Source: Candidatus Microgenomates bacterium
Lineage (GTDB): Bacteria > Patescibacteriota > Microgenomatia > JAADGY01
Direction of reading: 5' to 3'
Assembly: GCA_015486555.1 (NCBI GenBank)
Contig: WFRL01000058.1
Coordinates: 1 to 37,155 of the forward strand
DNA length: 37,155 nt
Of this stretch, positions 24,371 to 31,163 are shown in pieces. The notes below the pieces were generated by a model, which saw nothing but the letters and a program-made list of their open reading frames with translations, was not told where the DNA came from and did no database searches. The translations under genes were made by a program, and so were the position numbers. Numbering within the stretch: position 1 is the stretch's first letter; each line of letters begins with the position of its first letter.

Positions 24371-24512
24371 AAATCCGAAACTCTAAATTCTAAGCTCCAA
24401 ATAAATTCGAAATCCTAAATCCGAAATCCTAAACCTGCCTGCCGGCAGGCAGGTCCTAAATTCAAATGATCCAAATTCAAAACTTTTTCTCCAGGTCATC
24501 CTGAGGAAGCTG
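24371..24512. repeat. Short-word repeats with a perfect 22-bp palindrome and a partial modular arm
   Basis: 24371-24432 and 24455-24480 are near-repeats of 'ccgaaatcctaaa' and 'aaattcaaatgatc'. At 24433-24454 is a perfect 22-bp palindrome of halves ACCTGCCTGCC and its complement, the second copy of the family at 13217. At 24494-24512 is a truncated arm of the modular repeat (GTCATCCTGAGGAAGC). All three repeat classes meet here. Confidence 0.7.
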
Positions 24513-24560
24513 GGGGTTAGTTTAATTAGGAGTGTAGAAGGAAGTGTTAAGATAATAAAT

Positions 24561-25118
24561 ATGAAGTTAAGTCGTCAGCAAGCTTGGCAAAAGTTGAACT
24601 CTTTAATTGATAACCCTAACTTAATCAAACACTGTTTAGCGGTTGAGGCAGCTATGGGTCATTATGCTGATTATTTTAAACTGTCTCCAACCGAAAAGGA
24701 AAAATGGCAGATAACCGGCCTTCTCCATGATGCTGATTGGGAAAAATATCCAGATAAACATCCCCAGGTTATTGTCCAGTGGTTAAAGGACCAAGGGGAA
24801 GATGAGGATGTCATCAATGCTATCGCTGCTCATGGCTTTGAGTTTGGAGTTGAGCCCAAGACTTTGATGGCCCGGGTTTTACGGGCAGTTGATGAACTGA
24901 CTGGTTTAATTGTAGCGGTGGCCTTGGTTAAGGGCCACAAACTAGCTAATGTTCAAGTTAAATCAGTCCTCAAAAAGATGAAAGATAAATCCTTTGCCCG
25001 AGGAGTTAATCGGGAGGATATAAAACAGGGAGCGGAGGAGATAGAACTACCCCTGGAAGAGCATATTGGCCACACCCTCTCCGCCCTTCAAAGCATAGCT
25101 GATGAATTGGAGTTATAA
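24561..25118 (+). CDS. HD-domain hydrolase
   Basis: 185 residues with the metal-binding HD superfamily pattern: His24 (KHCLAVE), His56-Asp57 (GLLHDADWE) and Asp111 (AVDELTG), all in a helical fold. The family hydrolyses phosphate esters such as nucleotides or cyclic nucleotides; the substrate cannot be told from sequence. The segment AIAAHGFEFG provides another candidate His. A GATAAT box ends 4 bases before the ATG, or TAAGAT ends 7 bases before it, so it is probably leaderless. It stands alone, with repeats upstream and palindromes downstream. Confidence 0.85.
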   Translation: MKLSRQQAWQKLNSLIDNPNLIKHCLAVEAAMGHYADYFKLSPTEKEKWQITGLLHDADWEKYPDKHPQVIVQWLKDQGEDEDVINAIAAHGFEFGVEPKTLMARVLRAVDELTGLIVAVALVKGHKLANVQVKSVLKKMKDKSFARGVNREDIKQGAEEIELPLEEHIGHTLSALQSIADELEL

Positions 25119-25185
25119 TATCAACCTAATATCAACCTCCGAGGTTGGTTATCTCAGTTAACCTCAGGAAGGTCCCCCTAGGGGG
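25117..25185. repeat. Tandem 11-mers and two palindromes upstream of the AbiE-like operon
   Basis: AATATCAACCT occurs twice in direct tandem (25117-25127, 25128-25138), the first copy overlapping the HD gene's stop codon. A near-perfect palindrome CAACCTCCGAGGTTG is at 25133-25147 and a perfect one, CCCCCTAGGGGG, at 25174-25185. A TATAAT follows at 25198-25203. These could be regulatory or termination signals. The palindromes lack a T-run, so intrinsic termination is doubtful. Confidence 0.5.
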
Positions 25186-25238
25186 TGGAGTACACTATAT
25201 AATTTGGGTTTGATTTTTCAATTAGGTAGAACTAGAAC

Positions 25239-25267
25239 TTGACTTTCGATAAGTTTCGAAATATGAT
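25239..25267 (+). promoter_or_regulatory. Promoter with embedded palindrome (candidate autoregulatory operator)
   Basis: TTGACT (25239-25244) and TATGAT (25262-25267) are 17 bases apart. The spacer is almost exactly filled by TTTCGATAAGTTTCGAAA (25244-25261): 6-bp inverted arms TTTCGA and TCGAAA, and TTTCGA also as a direct repeat. A repressor bound there would block polymerase. The downstream winged-helix protein is the natural candidate, since AbiEi antitoxins repress their own operon; this specific site is inference. Confidence 0.6.
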
Positions 25268-25276
25268 AGTGTTAAT

Positions 25277-25882
25277 ATGAAAAAAATCGAAACAATCTGG
25301 CACCATATTTTATGGTCGGCCTTGATCAAAAAGCAATATCGCCAAACTCAAAAAGGTTTGGCCCAACAGTTCGCTTATTCTCTAAGTACAGTTCACCATG
25401 CCTTAAAAGTGCCGGTGAAGATAGGAGCAATAAGGAAAGACCACTGGGGGTTTGTTCTCACTGATTTTAAAAAACTCCTTTTTTATTGGGCCAGTGTCAG
25501 AGGTCTGGAAGCCAACATGGTTTACCAAACTTATGTTAACCTGCCGGTAAAAGAGTTGGAGGCTGAGCTCCCTGGTGAAGGAATTTACGGCGGCTATAGC
25601 GCCGCTAGATTTTGGTTTCTAGAGTCCCCAGCCGATTATGACAAGGTTTTTTATTACTTTCAGGATGTTGAGCTGCTGAAGCGCCGATTTCCGCCAAATA
25701 CCCGTTATCCTGCCAATCTTTTTATCCTCAAAACCCAAAATCTTGAGAACTATCGGAAAATTTATCACCAAGAATACACTACCTTGCCCCATACTTTTGT
25801 TGATATTTGGAATCTTTCTGATTGGTATGCCCAAGAATTTATTAAGGCCTTACAAGAAAAAATTGATGAATTATTATTCTAA
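25277..25882 (+). CDS. Winged-helix AbiEi-like antitoxin/regulator
   Basis: 201 residues. Residues about 1-70 form a winged helix: RQTQKGLAQQFAYSLSTVHHALK (an HTH with the recognition helix at about 37-46), then a wing of GAIRKDHWGFVLTDF. The rest (about 80-200) is a mixed domain with GYSAARFWFLESPADYDKVFYYF, as in paired regulators of the AbiE-type systems. It overlaps the downstream nucleotidyltransferase by 17 bases. By analogy with AbiEi it would neutralise the toxin and bind the palindrome at 25244-25261. The start lies 9 bases after the -10 box, with no Shine-Dalgarno sequence. The label is by analogy, not by close identity. Confidence 0.65.
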   Translation: MKKIETIWHHILWSALIKKQYRQTQKGLAQQFAYSLSTVHHALKVPVKIGAIRKDHWGFVLTDFKKLLFYWASVRGLEANMVYQTYVNLPVKELEAELPGEGIYGGYSAARFWFLESPADYDKVFYYFQDVELLKRRFPPNTRYPANLFILKTQNLENYRKIYHQEYTTLPHTFVDIWNLSDWYAQEFIKALQEKIDELLF

Positions 25883-26474
25883 TCTTATCACTGAAAAAAG
25901 CTGGCAGGAGCTAGGAAGCCTTAAGAGGCTAGTTGACTTTGTCTTGATTGGAGGCTGGGCGGTTTATCTTTATACCCAAGCTTTAAAGTCTAAAGATATT
26001 GACATCCTGATTGGCTATGGACAGCTTGAAAAGTTAAAGCAAAGATATGTAGTCTTTAAAAATGGCCGCTTGAAAAAGTATGAGGCAAGAAGAGGAGAAA
26101 TTCAGATTGATGTTTACCTTCCTTATTATTCTCAGATTGGTATTCCAGTAGAAGATCTGATAAGCCACACAGTAGTCCTTTCCGGATTTACTACTTTGGA
26201 AGTTGAATATCTCCTGACTACCAAAGTTTACGTTCTTTCTCGGCGTCAAAACACCCCCAAGGGTAGGAAAGATCTAGCTGATATCCTCGCTTTGTGGCGT
26301 TATGCCAAGGTAGACCCTGCTTTATTTAAAGCGATAATTCGCCAGTATTCTCTTGGGAAAGAATGGTATTCTTGTCAAAAACAAGTTTATGTTCTAAGCG
26401 ACTTTCCAGAATTAAAACTCAATCATTATACCTTTGCCAGGTTTAAGAAATATTTGCAGCAGGTGGTGGATTAA
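25866..26474 (+). CDS. AbiEii-like nucleotidyltransferase (putative toxin)
   Basis: 202 residues of the Pol-beta nucleotidyltransferase superfamily. The core is LIGGWAVYLYTQALKSKDIDILIG: Gly29-Gly30 and the metal-binding pair Asp44-x-Asp46. A later strand EIQIDVYLPYY probably brings the third acidic residue. The longer reading frame begins at 25743, but that part lies wholly inside the upstream gene in another frame, so the ATG at 25866 is chosen. In AbiE and MenAT systems such enzymes transfer nucleotides to tRNA or other targets and stop growth. Here the substrate is unknown. Co-translation with the winged-helix gene is likely from the 17-base overlap. Confidence 0.75.
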   Translation: MNYYSNLITEKSWQELGSLKRLVDFVLIGGWAVYLYTQALKSKDIDILIGYGQLEKLKQRYVVFKNGRLKKYEARRGEIQIDVYLPYYSQIGIPVEDLISHTVVLSGFTTLEVEYLLTTKVYVLSRRQNTPKGRKDLADILALWRYAKVDPALFKAIIRQYSLGKEWYSCQKQVYVLSDFPELKLNHYTFARFKKYLQQVVD

Positions 26475-26662
26475 AACTTAGAGCTTAAAGCTTGGTCTAC
26501 CAATGGGTGGTGGCGGGCTAGGACATCTAGAGCGAGTGCATTTTTTGGAGGTATGTACTTTTTGTACATAGATTGGAAGAAAGTGTTGACTTTTTTAAAG
26601 TCTCCTTTACTTGAAGATCTAGCCAAGGCTGATAAGAATACTATATTAAAAAGGAGGCTCAT
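26471..26662 (-). CDS. Possible small protein or gene remnant
   Basis: A 63-residue minus-strand frame, convergent with the nucleotidyltransferase and overlapping its stop codon by 4 bases. The composition looks protein-like (DVLARHHPLVDQALSSKF at the end, FKKVNTFFQSMYKKYIPPK in the middle). No family is recognised, and no ribosome site or convincing promoter precedes the ATG. A 19-bp palindrome at 26552-26570 lies within it. It could be noise. Confidence 0.25.
   Translation of the reverse strand: MSLLFNIVFLSALARSSSKGDFKKVNTFFQSMYKKYIPPKNALALDVLARHHPLVDQALSSKF
26552..26570. repeat. Perfect 7-bp inverted repeat
   Basis: TATGTACTTTTTGTACATA has perfect 7-bp arms around a T5 loop. It lies about 120 bases upstream of the nfeD -10 box, so it could be an operator or a small hairpin. 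The evidence is only symmetry. Confidence 0.4.
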
Positions 26663-26688
26663 AGTCTCAAATGTGTGTGACCAGGATA

Positions 26689-26694
26689 TATAAT
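26689..26694 (+). promoter_or_regulatory. -10 box of the nfeD-SPFH operon
   Basis: TATAAT within TATATAATAAAAT ends 5 bases before the ATG at 26700. No Shine-Dalgarno sequence precedes this first gene, whereas the second gene has a strong one. It fits leaderless transcription of the operon's first gene. Confidence 0.55.
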
Positions 26695-26699
26695 AAAAT

Positions 26700-27143
26700 A
26701 TGGGACGAGTAGAACCATTATTTTTTGTTTACAGTGGTTTATTTTTTATAATTCTTGAGCTTATCTTGGGAGTAAATACCGGTTTAGATCTTTTTTTAGC
26801 TGGGGTAGCCTTGCTCCTGGGCGGTGGTGTTTTTGCTTTAACTAATGTTCTTTGGACAGCAATAGCAACAGCATTGTTAATAATTATATTGTATTTCGTT
26901 CTTTTTCGAGCCGCCCTCAGAGTGAAATTTGTTTCCCCAGCTACCACCAAGGTAAACATAGATCGTTTAATAGGAAGAGAAGGGATAGTTATTAAAGAAA
27001 TAAAATCTTCCGAAGCGGGCCAAGTTAAGGTAGATAATGAGATTTGGCGAGCGGTGGCGGAGAAAAATCTTAATAAGGGAGAAAAGGTTATAATTAACTC
27101 AGTTGAAGGAGTAACCTTAAAAGTTTATCAAAAGGAGGATTGA
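26700..27143 (+). CDS. NfeD-family membrane protein
   Basis: 147 residues. Two to three N-terminal membrane helices (about 7-24, 28-47 and 50-73, including LWTAIATALLIIILYFVLF) are followed by an OB-fold domain (about 85-145: LIGREGIVIKEIK, GQVKVDNEIWRAVAE and GEKVIINSVEGVTLKV). This is the short NfeD form without the ClpP-like protease part. NfeD partners with SPFH proteins in membrane microdomains, and the next gene is exactly that, overlapping by one base (TGATG). The shared operon supports the call. Confidence 0.9.
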   Translation: MGRVEPLFFVYSGLFFIILELILGVNTGLDLFLAGVALLLGGGVFALTNVLWTAIATALLIIILYFVLFRAALRVKFVSPATTKVNIDRLIGREGIVIKEIKSSEAGQVKVDNEIWRAVAEKNLNKGEKVIINSVEGVTLKVYQKED

Positions 27144-27982
27144 TGACTTTTTTAATTATTCTTCTGGTTTTATTTTTCCTGACTTTAGCAAAGGGGTTAG
27201 TAGTTATCCGTCCCTATGAGAAGGGGTTAGTAATCCGTTTAGGGCGATATCATTCCACCTTGCCAGCTGGTTTGAACTTTATTGTTCCCTTTATTGACTC
27301 AGTGATTAGGGTTGATATGAGAGAACAGGTAATTAATGTAAGCCCCCAACAGGTGATAACTAAAGATAATGTTAGTGTTTTGGTTGATGCGGTGATTTAC
27401 ACGAAAGTAGTTGATCCAGTCAAAGCGGAATTTGAGGTGGAGAATTTTGAGGTAGCTGCTACTACTCTAGCTCAAACAACCCTTCGGAATCTTATTGGAG
27501 ATAAAACGCTGGATGATACACTAGTAGCTCGAGATACCTTAAATACGGCTTTAAGGGAAACATTAGATGAAGTAACTCATAATTGGGGGGTTAAAGTGAC
27601 CCGAGTTGAGTTAAAACGAATCGACCCCCCTGAAGATATTACAGCAGCGATGAGTAAACAGATGAAGGCTGAGAGAGAAAAGAGAGCCGCCATCCTTGAA
27701 GCTGAAGGAATTAAACAGTCGAATATTCTTACAGCTGAAGGAGAAAAACAGGCGGCTATTCTAAAAGCCGAAGGGGAAGCAGAGGCTCTCAGAAAAGTTT
27801 CCGAGGCTGCTGAGAAGTATTTCCGAGAGAGACCTGAGGTACTCAAAAAATTGGAAGTTCTTCAAACGGTTTTAGCTAAGAATACTAAATTTGTAATTCC
27901 TGCTAATGGGGAAGTGATTAATCTCCTTAATTTGGATGGTGAAAAGAAAACAACTGTTTTGCCGAGAAAGAACAAAGCCTAA
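27143..27982 (+). CDS. SPFH/stomatin-like membrane protein
   Basis: 279 residues. A membrane anchor at about 2-17 (MTFLIILLVLFFLTLAKG) leads into the SPFH domain (about 18-180: VVIRPYEKGLVIRLGRYHSTLPAGLNFIVPF, then YTKVVDPVKAEFEVENFEVA and TTLRNLIGDKTLDD). A helical, Ala/Glu-rich coiled coil follows (about 180-235, with repeated AEGEKQAAILKAEGEAEA). Such proteins oligomerise to organise membranes and control proteases. The start is the ATG at 27143, behind the Shine-Dalgarno sequence AAGGAGG; a TTG one codon upstream is possible. It is paired with NfeD in one operon. Confidence 0.93.
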   Translation: MTFLIILLVLFFLTLAKGLVVIRPYEKGLVIRLGRYHSTLPAGLNFIVPFIDSVIRVDMREQVINVSPQQVITKDNVSVLVDAVIYTKVVDPVKAEFEVENFEVAATTLAQTTLRNLIGDKTLDDTLVARDTLNTALRETLDEVTHNWGVKVTRVELKRIDPPEDITAAMSKQMKAEREKRAAILEAEGIKQSNILTAEGEKQAAILKAEGEAEALRKVSEAAEKYFRERPEVLKKLEVLQTVLAKNTKFVIPANGEVINLLNLDGEKKTTVLPRKNKA

Positions 27983-28030
27983 TTAATATTTTATATATAA
28001 TGAGGACGTAGTTAGGTAGAGGTTATTCAA

Positions 28031-29029
28031 ATGATTGATGTTGCAGCTGAAAAGGGAAGATTGAAAAGTGAAGAACTTCAAGGCGAAATGCTGTTGGCAA
28101 GACTTCTCCGCTTATATGATGTTAGCGATGCATTTCTAGAGGAGATGGGATTATCGTTCCTTGAGTTTGAGAAAGGTTTAAGGAGGCGAGCCCTAAACAT
28201 GTGGCTGTCAGGGCACAATAGAGTAGAGGGAACAGTATGGAAAACAGCTTTGGATCCACGGCACATTTGGGATCCCAAAGGGAAACTAGCAGAAATGGTT
28301 TTTGATCAATTGGAACCCTTACCAAGAAGGTCACACGAAAAGGAATCAGAGGAAAAAGAAAGAAGGAAACAAGATTTGCAAAGGTGGTTATCTTGGTGGA
28401 AAAGGTGGCAGTTACAGACAAAACTGAGTCCAGATCAATTAAGGGGCGAACCAAGGATGGTTATTAAAAGGACAGCCCAATGGTTAAAAGATAATCTAGT
28501 GGCTTATACGGCGGGTCATTTGGAAAAACTAGAGCCTGGAGATTTGCAGATGATCCTAGCGTTAGCATCTGTAGTCGACTCTCAAAAGTTATTTGGACTG
28601 CAATATAATGAGGATCGATGGTTGCTCAAGTTAGACCCAGAAGTGAGGAGTATTGATAATGTGAAATCGGGCAGTCGGCAGGGTAAGTGGGTGTACAATA
28701 GGCATTGCGGACAACGAAGGAATGGTGTTATTTGTCTACACGAGTATGATAGTCAACAACGGGGTGGTGTAGGGGATAATTTCATCGAAGTAGCTGGTGA
28801 TCTTATTTCCTTAGTCGAGCGGGCTGAGCAAATAAGTGAAAGGGGAAAAGGAGCAGAAGAAGCAGCGCTTAGCAAAGAAAATGCATCTAAATTACTAACT
28901 CTGACTTTTACGCACTATGAATATAATGTCAGACGTATCTTAACTTTGTCAATTTTAGAGAAAGTCTTAGAAAGAGGAATTGGAAGCCACTTGGAGCTAA
29001 AGGTAGAACCAGCAAAAAGAGAAAGATAA
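28031..29029 (+). CDS. Protein of unknown function (332 residues)
   Basis: I do not recognise a family. It is rich in Arg, Glu, Leu and Trp, has no signal peptide or membrane segment, and looks helical (about 1-65 and 165-200). Between them is a charged Lys/Arg/Glu and Trp-rich stretch (about 100-140). A more unusual part near 220-250 contains NRHCGQRRNGVICLHEYD, with one His and two Cys that might bind metal. A TATAAT at 27996-28001 predicts a leader of about 24 bases, with only weak AGAGG as ribosome site. It follows the nfeD-SPFH operon by 48 bases but may be a separate unit. It could be a lineage-specific gene. Confidence 0.7.
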   Translation: MIDVAAEKGRLKSEELQGEMLLARLLRLYDVSDAFLEEMGLSFLEFEKGLRRRALNMWLSGHNRVEGTVWKTALDPRHIWDPKGKLAEMVFDQLEPLPRRSHEKESEEKERRKQDLQRWLSWWKRWQLQTKLSPDQLRGEPRMVIKRTAQWLKDNLVAYTAGHLEKLEPGDLQMILALASVVDSQKLFGLQYNEDRWLLKLDPEVRSIDNVKSGSRQGKWVYNRHCGQRRNGVICLHEYDSQQRGGVGDNFIEVAGDLISLVERAEQISERGKGAEEAALSKENASKLLTLTFTHYEYNVRRILTLSILEKVLERGIGSHLELKVEPAKRER

Positions 29030-29149
29030 CATCGTCTAAGTTCTATTTCCAAATACAACACAGCTGTTAGAAAGTAATTCATCACCAAAATAGAATTAGA
29101 TGATTTTATCTCTTATGCCTCCAACCTAGCTTCTAGTTCTAATCCCCAT

Positions 29150-29196
29150 GCGCCTGTCGGCTAGATCCTTCGTCGCCCCAGCTCCTCAGGATGACG
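29150..29196 (-). repeat. Single arm of the modular repeat (copy 7)
   Basis: A lone reverse arm, GCGCCTGTCGGCTAGATCC to CAGGATGAC, with the CGTCGCCCCAGCTCC inner module. No matching forward arm is nearby. Short-word repeats of the 'gagctctaagtcccaagtt' type follow at about 29231-29270. Confidence 0.8.
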
Positions 29197-29280
29197 AGGA
29201 ATAAATTTTTAATTTGAAATTTTAATTTCTTTCCGAGCCCTGAGCTCTAAGTCCCAAGTTCCGGACTCCAATGACAGTTA

Positions 29281-29399
29281 TATAATAAGGCTGGGTATAG
29301 TTCTTATTTCTGGTTTCCAGTCGGTGCGAAGGCAACTCTATCTAACTGTTGGAGAAGCTTTTAAAATGAGGCCGGCAGTTGGCTGATAGAATATAGATA
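29281..29399 (+). promoter_or_regulatory. TATAAT box and unexplained leader before the HAD gene
   Basis: A perfect TATAAT at 29281-29286 would start a transcript near 29293 with about 107 bases before the ATG. The stretch is free of the dispersed repeats and contains small hairpins such as CTGGTTTCCAG. A second box, TAGAAT at 29387-29392, ends 7 bases before the ATG and would give a leaderless transcript. The first could be a regulatory leader or a small RNA; neither is proven. Confidence 0.35.
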
Positions 29400-30176
29400 A
29401 TGATAGATAAAGAAAAAATTGAGGTTATTGTCTGGGATGTAGATGGCACCCTTTATAAAAGTGATGCAACTATCCATCATGTTTTTGAAGAGGTGCGTCG
29501 GAAGCTTTTAGAAAAGTACTGGCAACGACCCTATGAAGGAGAGTTAAAAAACTTGTTTTTGGAGTTTAAAGAAAGATATAAAAGTACTACTCAGACTCTG
29601 GCTGTTCTCACGGGGTTAAGTTTAAGTGAGGTGACTGAAAAGGTTGAGAGCCGGTTGAGGAAAGAACGTCACCTATCGACAGATCCTAGACTTGTGAGGA
29701 TGTTCCGACGATTTTCTTATCTTACTCATCTAGCTCTTAGGAATGGTGGTCGAGAAGAAACTTTACACATTCTTGAACAACTAGGCCTCAATGAGGTTAG
29801 AGTTGATGATCATTATCAGCTTGGTCCTTTTCTTAAGGTTTGGGGAAGTATTGATGACTTTTACCTAACTAAGCCTTGCCCTGGAGTTTTTGACCGGGTG
29901 AAATTATGGATCTATAAGAACCTTTTCTATCAACCAGGGGAAAAAGTAACTTCTCAAACTATAGACCAAATTGCTGCCCAGGTTTTAATGGTTGGAGATA
30001 AGCCGGAAGTTGATCTTAAGCCGGCTAAGGAAGTCGGTTTCCAAACCGCTCTAGCTTGGTCTGATCTTCCCTCTTCTAAACTGCCTGATTATGTGGATGT
30101 TGCTTTACCGACAGTTTATGATTTAGAAAGGGTCTTAGATTTACGAGCCCGGCTCGGAAAACCCGGCTCGGTATAA
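29400..30176 (+). CDS. HAD-family hydrolase
   Basis: 258 residues with the haloacid-dehalogenase fold. Motif I is VWDVDGTLY (nucleophile Asp13, acid Asp15). A helical cap (about 20-120) follows, and motif IV is MVGDKPEVDLKPAKEVGF near 200-215. An exact motif II/III is less clear (LTKPCPGVF supplies a Lys). The fold fits a small-molecule phosphatase; the substrate is unknown. Convergent with tRNA-Gly, 4 bases away. The start ATG follows a -10 box by 7 bases and has no Shine-Dalgarno sequence. Confidence 0.85.
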   Translation: MIDKEKIEVIVWDVDGTLYKSDATIHHVFEEVRRKLLEKYWQRPYEGELKNLFLEFKERYKSTTQTLAVLTGLSLSEVTEKVESRLRKERHLSTDPRLVRMFRRFSYLTHLALRNGGREETLHILEQLGLNEVRVDDHYQLGPFLKVWGSIDDFYLTKPCPGVFDRVKLWIYKNLFYQPGEKVTSQTIDQIAAQVLMVGDKPEVDLKPAKEVGFQTALAWSDLPSSKLPDYVDVALPTVYDLERVLDLRARLGKPGSV

Positions 30177-30180
30177 GTTG

Positions 30181-30251
30181 AGCGGGATAGGGGAATCGAA
30201 CCCCCATTTTCTGCTTGGGAAGCAGATGTACTGCCACTGTACTAATCCCGC
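30181..30251 (-). tRNA. tRNA-Gly (anticodon CCC)
   Basis: Minus strand. The acceptor stem GCGGGAT/ATCCCGC is perfect (7 of 7). The D arm is GTAC/GTAC. The anticodon stem TCTGC/GCAGA carries the loop TTCCCAA, which gives anticodon CCC and reads GGG. The T arm has TTCGATT in a GGGGG/CCCCT stem. CCA is not encoded. The 5' end (GCGGGATTAG) overlaps the last 10 bases of the TerC gene, including its stop codon. A TATAAT box lies just upstream. Confidence 0.93.
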
Positions 30252-31132
30252 TTAAGTATATTATAACTGGCATTAAGAAGTTTTTGATAAGCCTCTAGTT
30301 GCCATAATTTCCTAAGGTTATTGAACCCCAGCCCAATAGTAAAGAGAATTTTTTCTAAAAGAGGAATTCTAGGCGAGTGGCTGTAAATTAAACAAAGGAT
30401 TAAAGTAAGAATTGAGATAGCAAATTTAGTTAGGTCGCCAATCTCCATATGAAAGAAATCTTCAATTAGAAGTTCCAAACCGATATTTAGGATAAGGAGA
30501 TAAGCCGCTTCGGCTAAGATAGGCTCTTTTTCGATAAGATGGATAAAGACCCCCGCAGCCAACCTCATTAAAAAGATGCCGATAGCTACCCCAGTAAAAA
30601 CATAAATGAATTTATCAGAGATGGCTACTGCTGCCACTACGTTATCTAAGCTGAAAATGAGGTCAGATAACTCAATGACAATAACCGTTGACCAGAAACC
30701 TTTCTTTGCCTTTTTCTCAAGAGGGATGACCTCTTTTTTCATCTCTTCTTTTACTTCTTTCTCAATGCTTTCTCCTTTTTCAGTTAATTCTCCTAGGTGA
30801 TCAACAGCCAACTTAATAAGGTATAATCCTCCGACTAATCTTAACCAGGGGTTATGAATGATATAGGTGGCTAAAAGAAGCATTAGCCCCCGACCAAGGT
30901 AGGCTCCTAACAAACCCACTCTTAAGGCAGCTTGTTGTTGGTTGCCCAAGAAAATGTTTAGTTCTTCAGCTAGGTATTGTGGCACTATAGCTGGCCAGGG
31001 TGTCTTTTTATGAGAGGGTAAATGAGAGGCTAAGCTTCCTAAAACCATAGCATTGTCAATCGATAGAATTCCTTCAAGGAAGATAAGCTGAAGGATTATT
31101 AAACCACCATCAACTAGCCAGTCCATAGTCAT
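30242..31132 (-). CDS. TerC-family integral membrane protein
   Basis: 296 residues and about eight membrane segments. Both TerC signature acidic motifs are present: LEGILSIDNAMVLG at about 19-32 and IELSDLIFSLDNVVAAVA at about 153-170, the paired Asp/Glu residues thought to bind metal. A charged loop (EKGESIEKEVKEEMKKEV) separates the halves. TerC proteins are linked to Mn export or metalation of secreted proteins and tellurite resistance; the substrate here is unknown. The ATG has a good AAGGAG site 8 bases upstream. The last codons overlap tRNA-Gly. Divergent from murJ, with 37 bases between. Confidence 0.9.
   Translation of the reverse strand: MTMDWLVDGGLIILQLIFLEGILSIDNAMVLGSLASHLPSHKKTPWPAIVPQYLAEELNIFLGNQQQAALRVGLLGAYLGRGLMLLLATYIIHNPWLRLVGGLYLIKLAVDHLGELTEKGESIEKEVKEEMKKEVIPLEKKAKKGFWSTVIVIELSDLIFSLDNVVAAVAISDKFIYVFTGVAIGIFLMRLAAGVFIHLIEKEPILAEAAYLLILNIGLELLIEDFFHMEIGDLTKFAISILTLILCLIYSHSPRIPLLEKILFTIGLGFNNLRKLWQLEAYQKLLNASYNILKRD
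30260..30265 (-). promoter_or_regulatory. -10 box for tRNA-Gly inside the TerC gene
   Basis: Read on the minus strand, TATAAT ends 8 bases before the mature tRNA 5' end and lies within the last codons of terC (SYNILKRD). It would let the tRNA be transcribed independently of terC. No good -35 is visible. Confidence 0.4.
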
Positions 31133-31154
31133 TATTTTAACTCCTTGTTCAATC

Positions 31155-31163
31155 TGCGATAAT
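31155..31163 (+). promoter_or_regulatory. Extended -10 promoter of murJ
   Basis: TGCGATAAT is an extended -10 that ends 6 bases before the ATG at 31170, without a Shine-Dalgarno sequence. On the opposite strand TTTATTATC could serve the divergent TerC gene, so the 37-base gap may hold two overlapping promoters. Confidence 0.5.

Noticed and set aside
25743..25865. Upstream extension of the nucleotidyltransferase frame
   Set aside because: It lies wholly inside the winged-helix gene in another frame; the core domain begins after the ATG at 25866.
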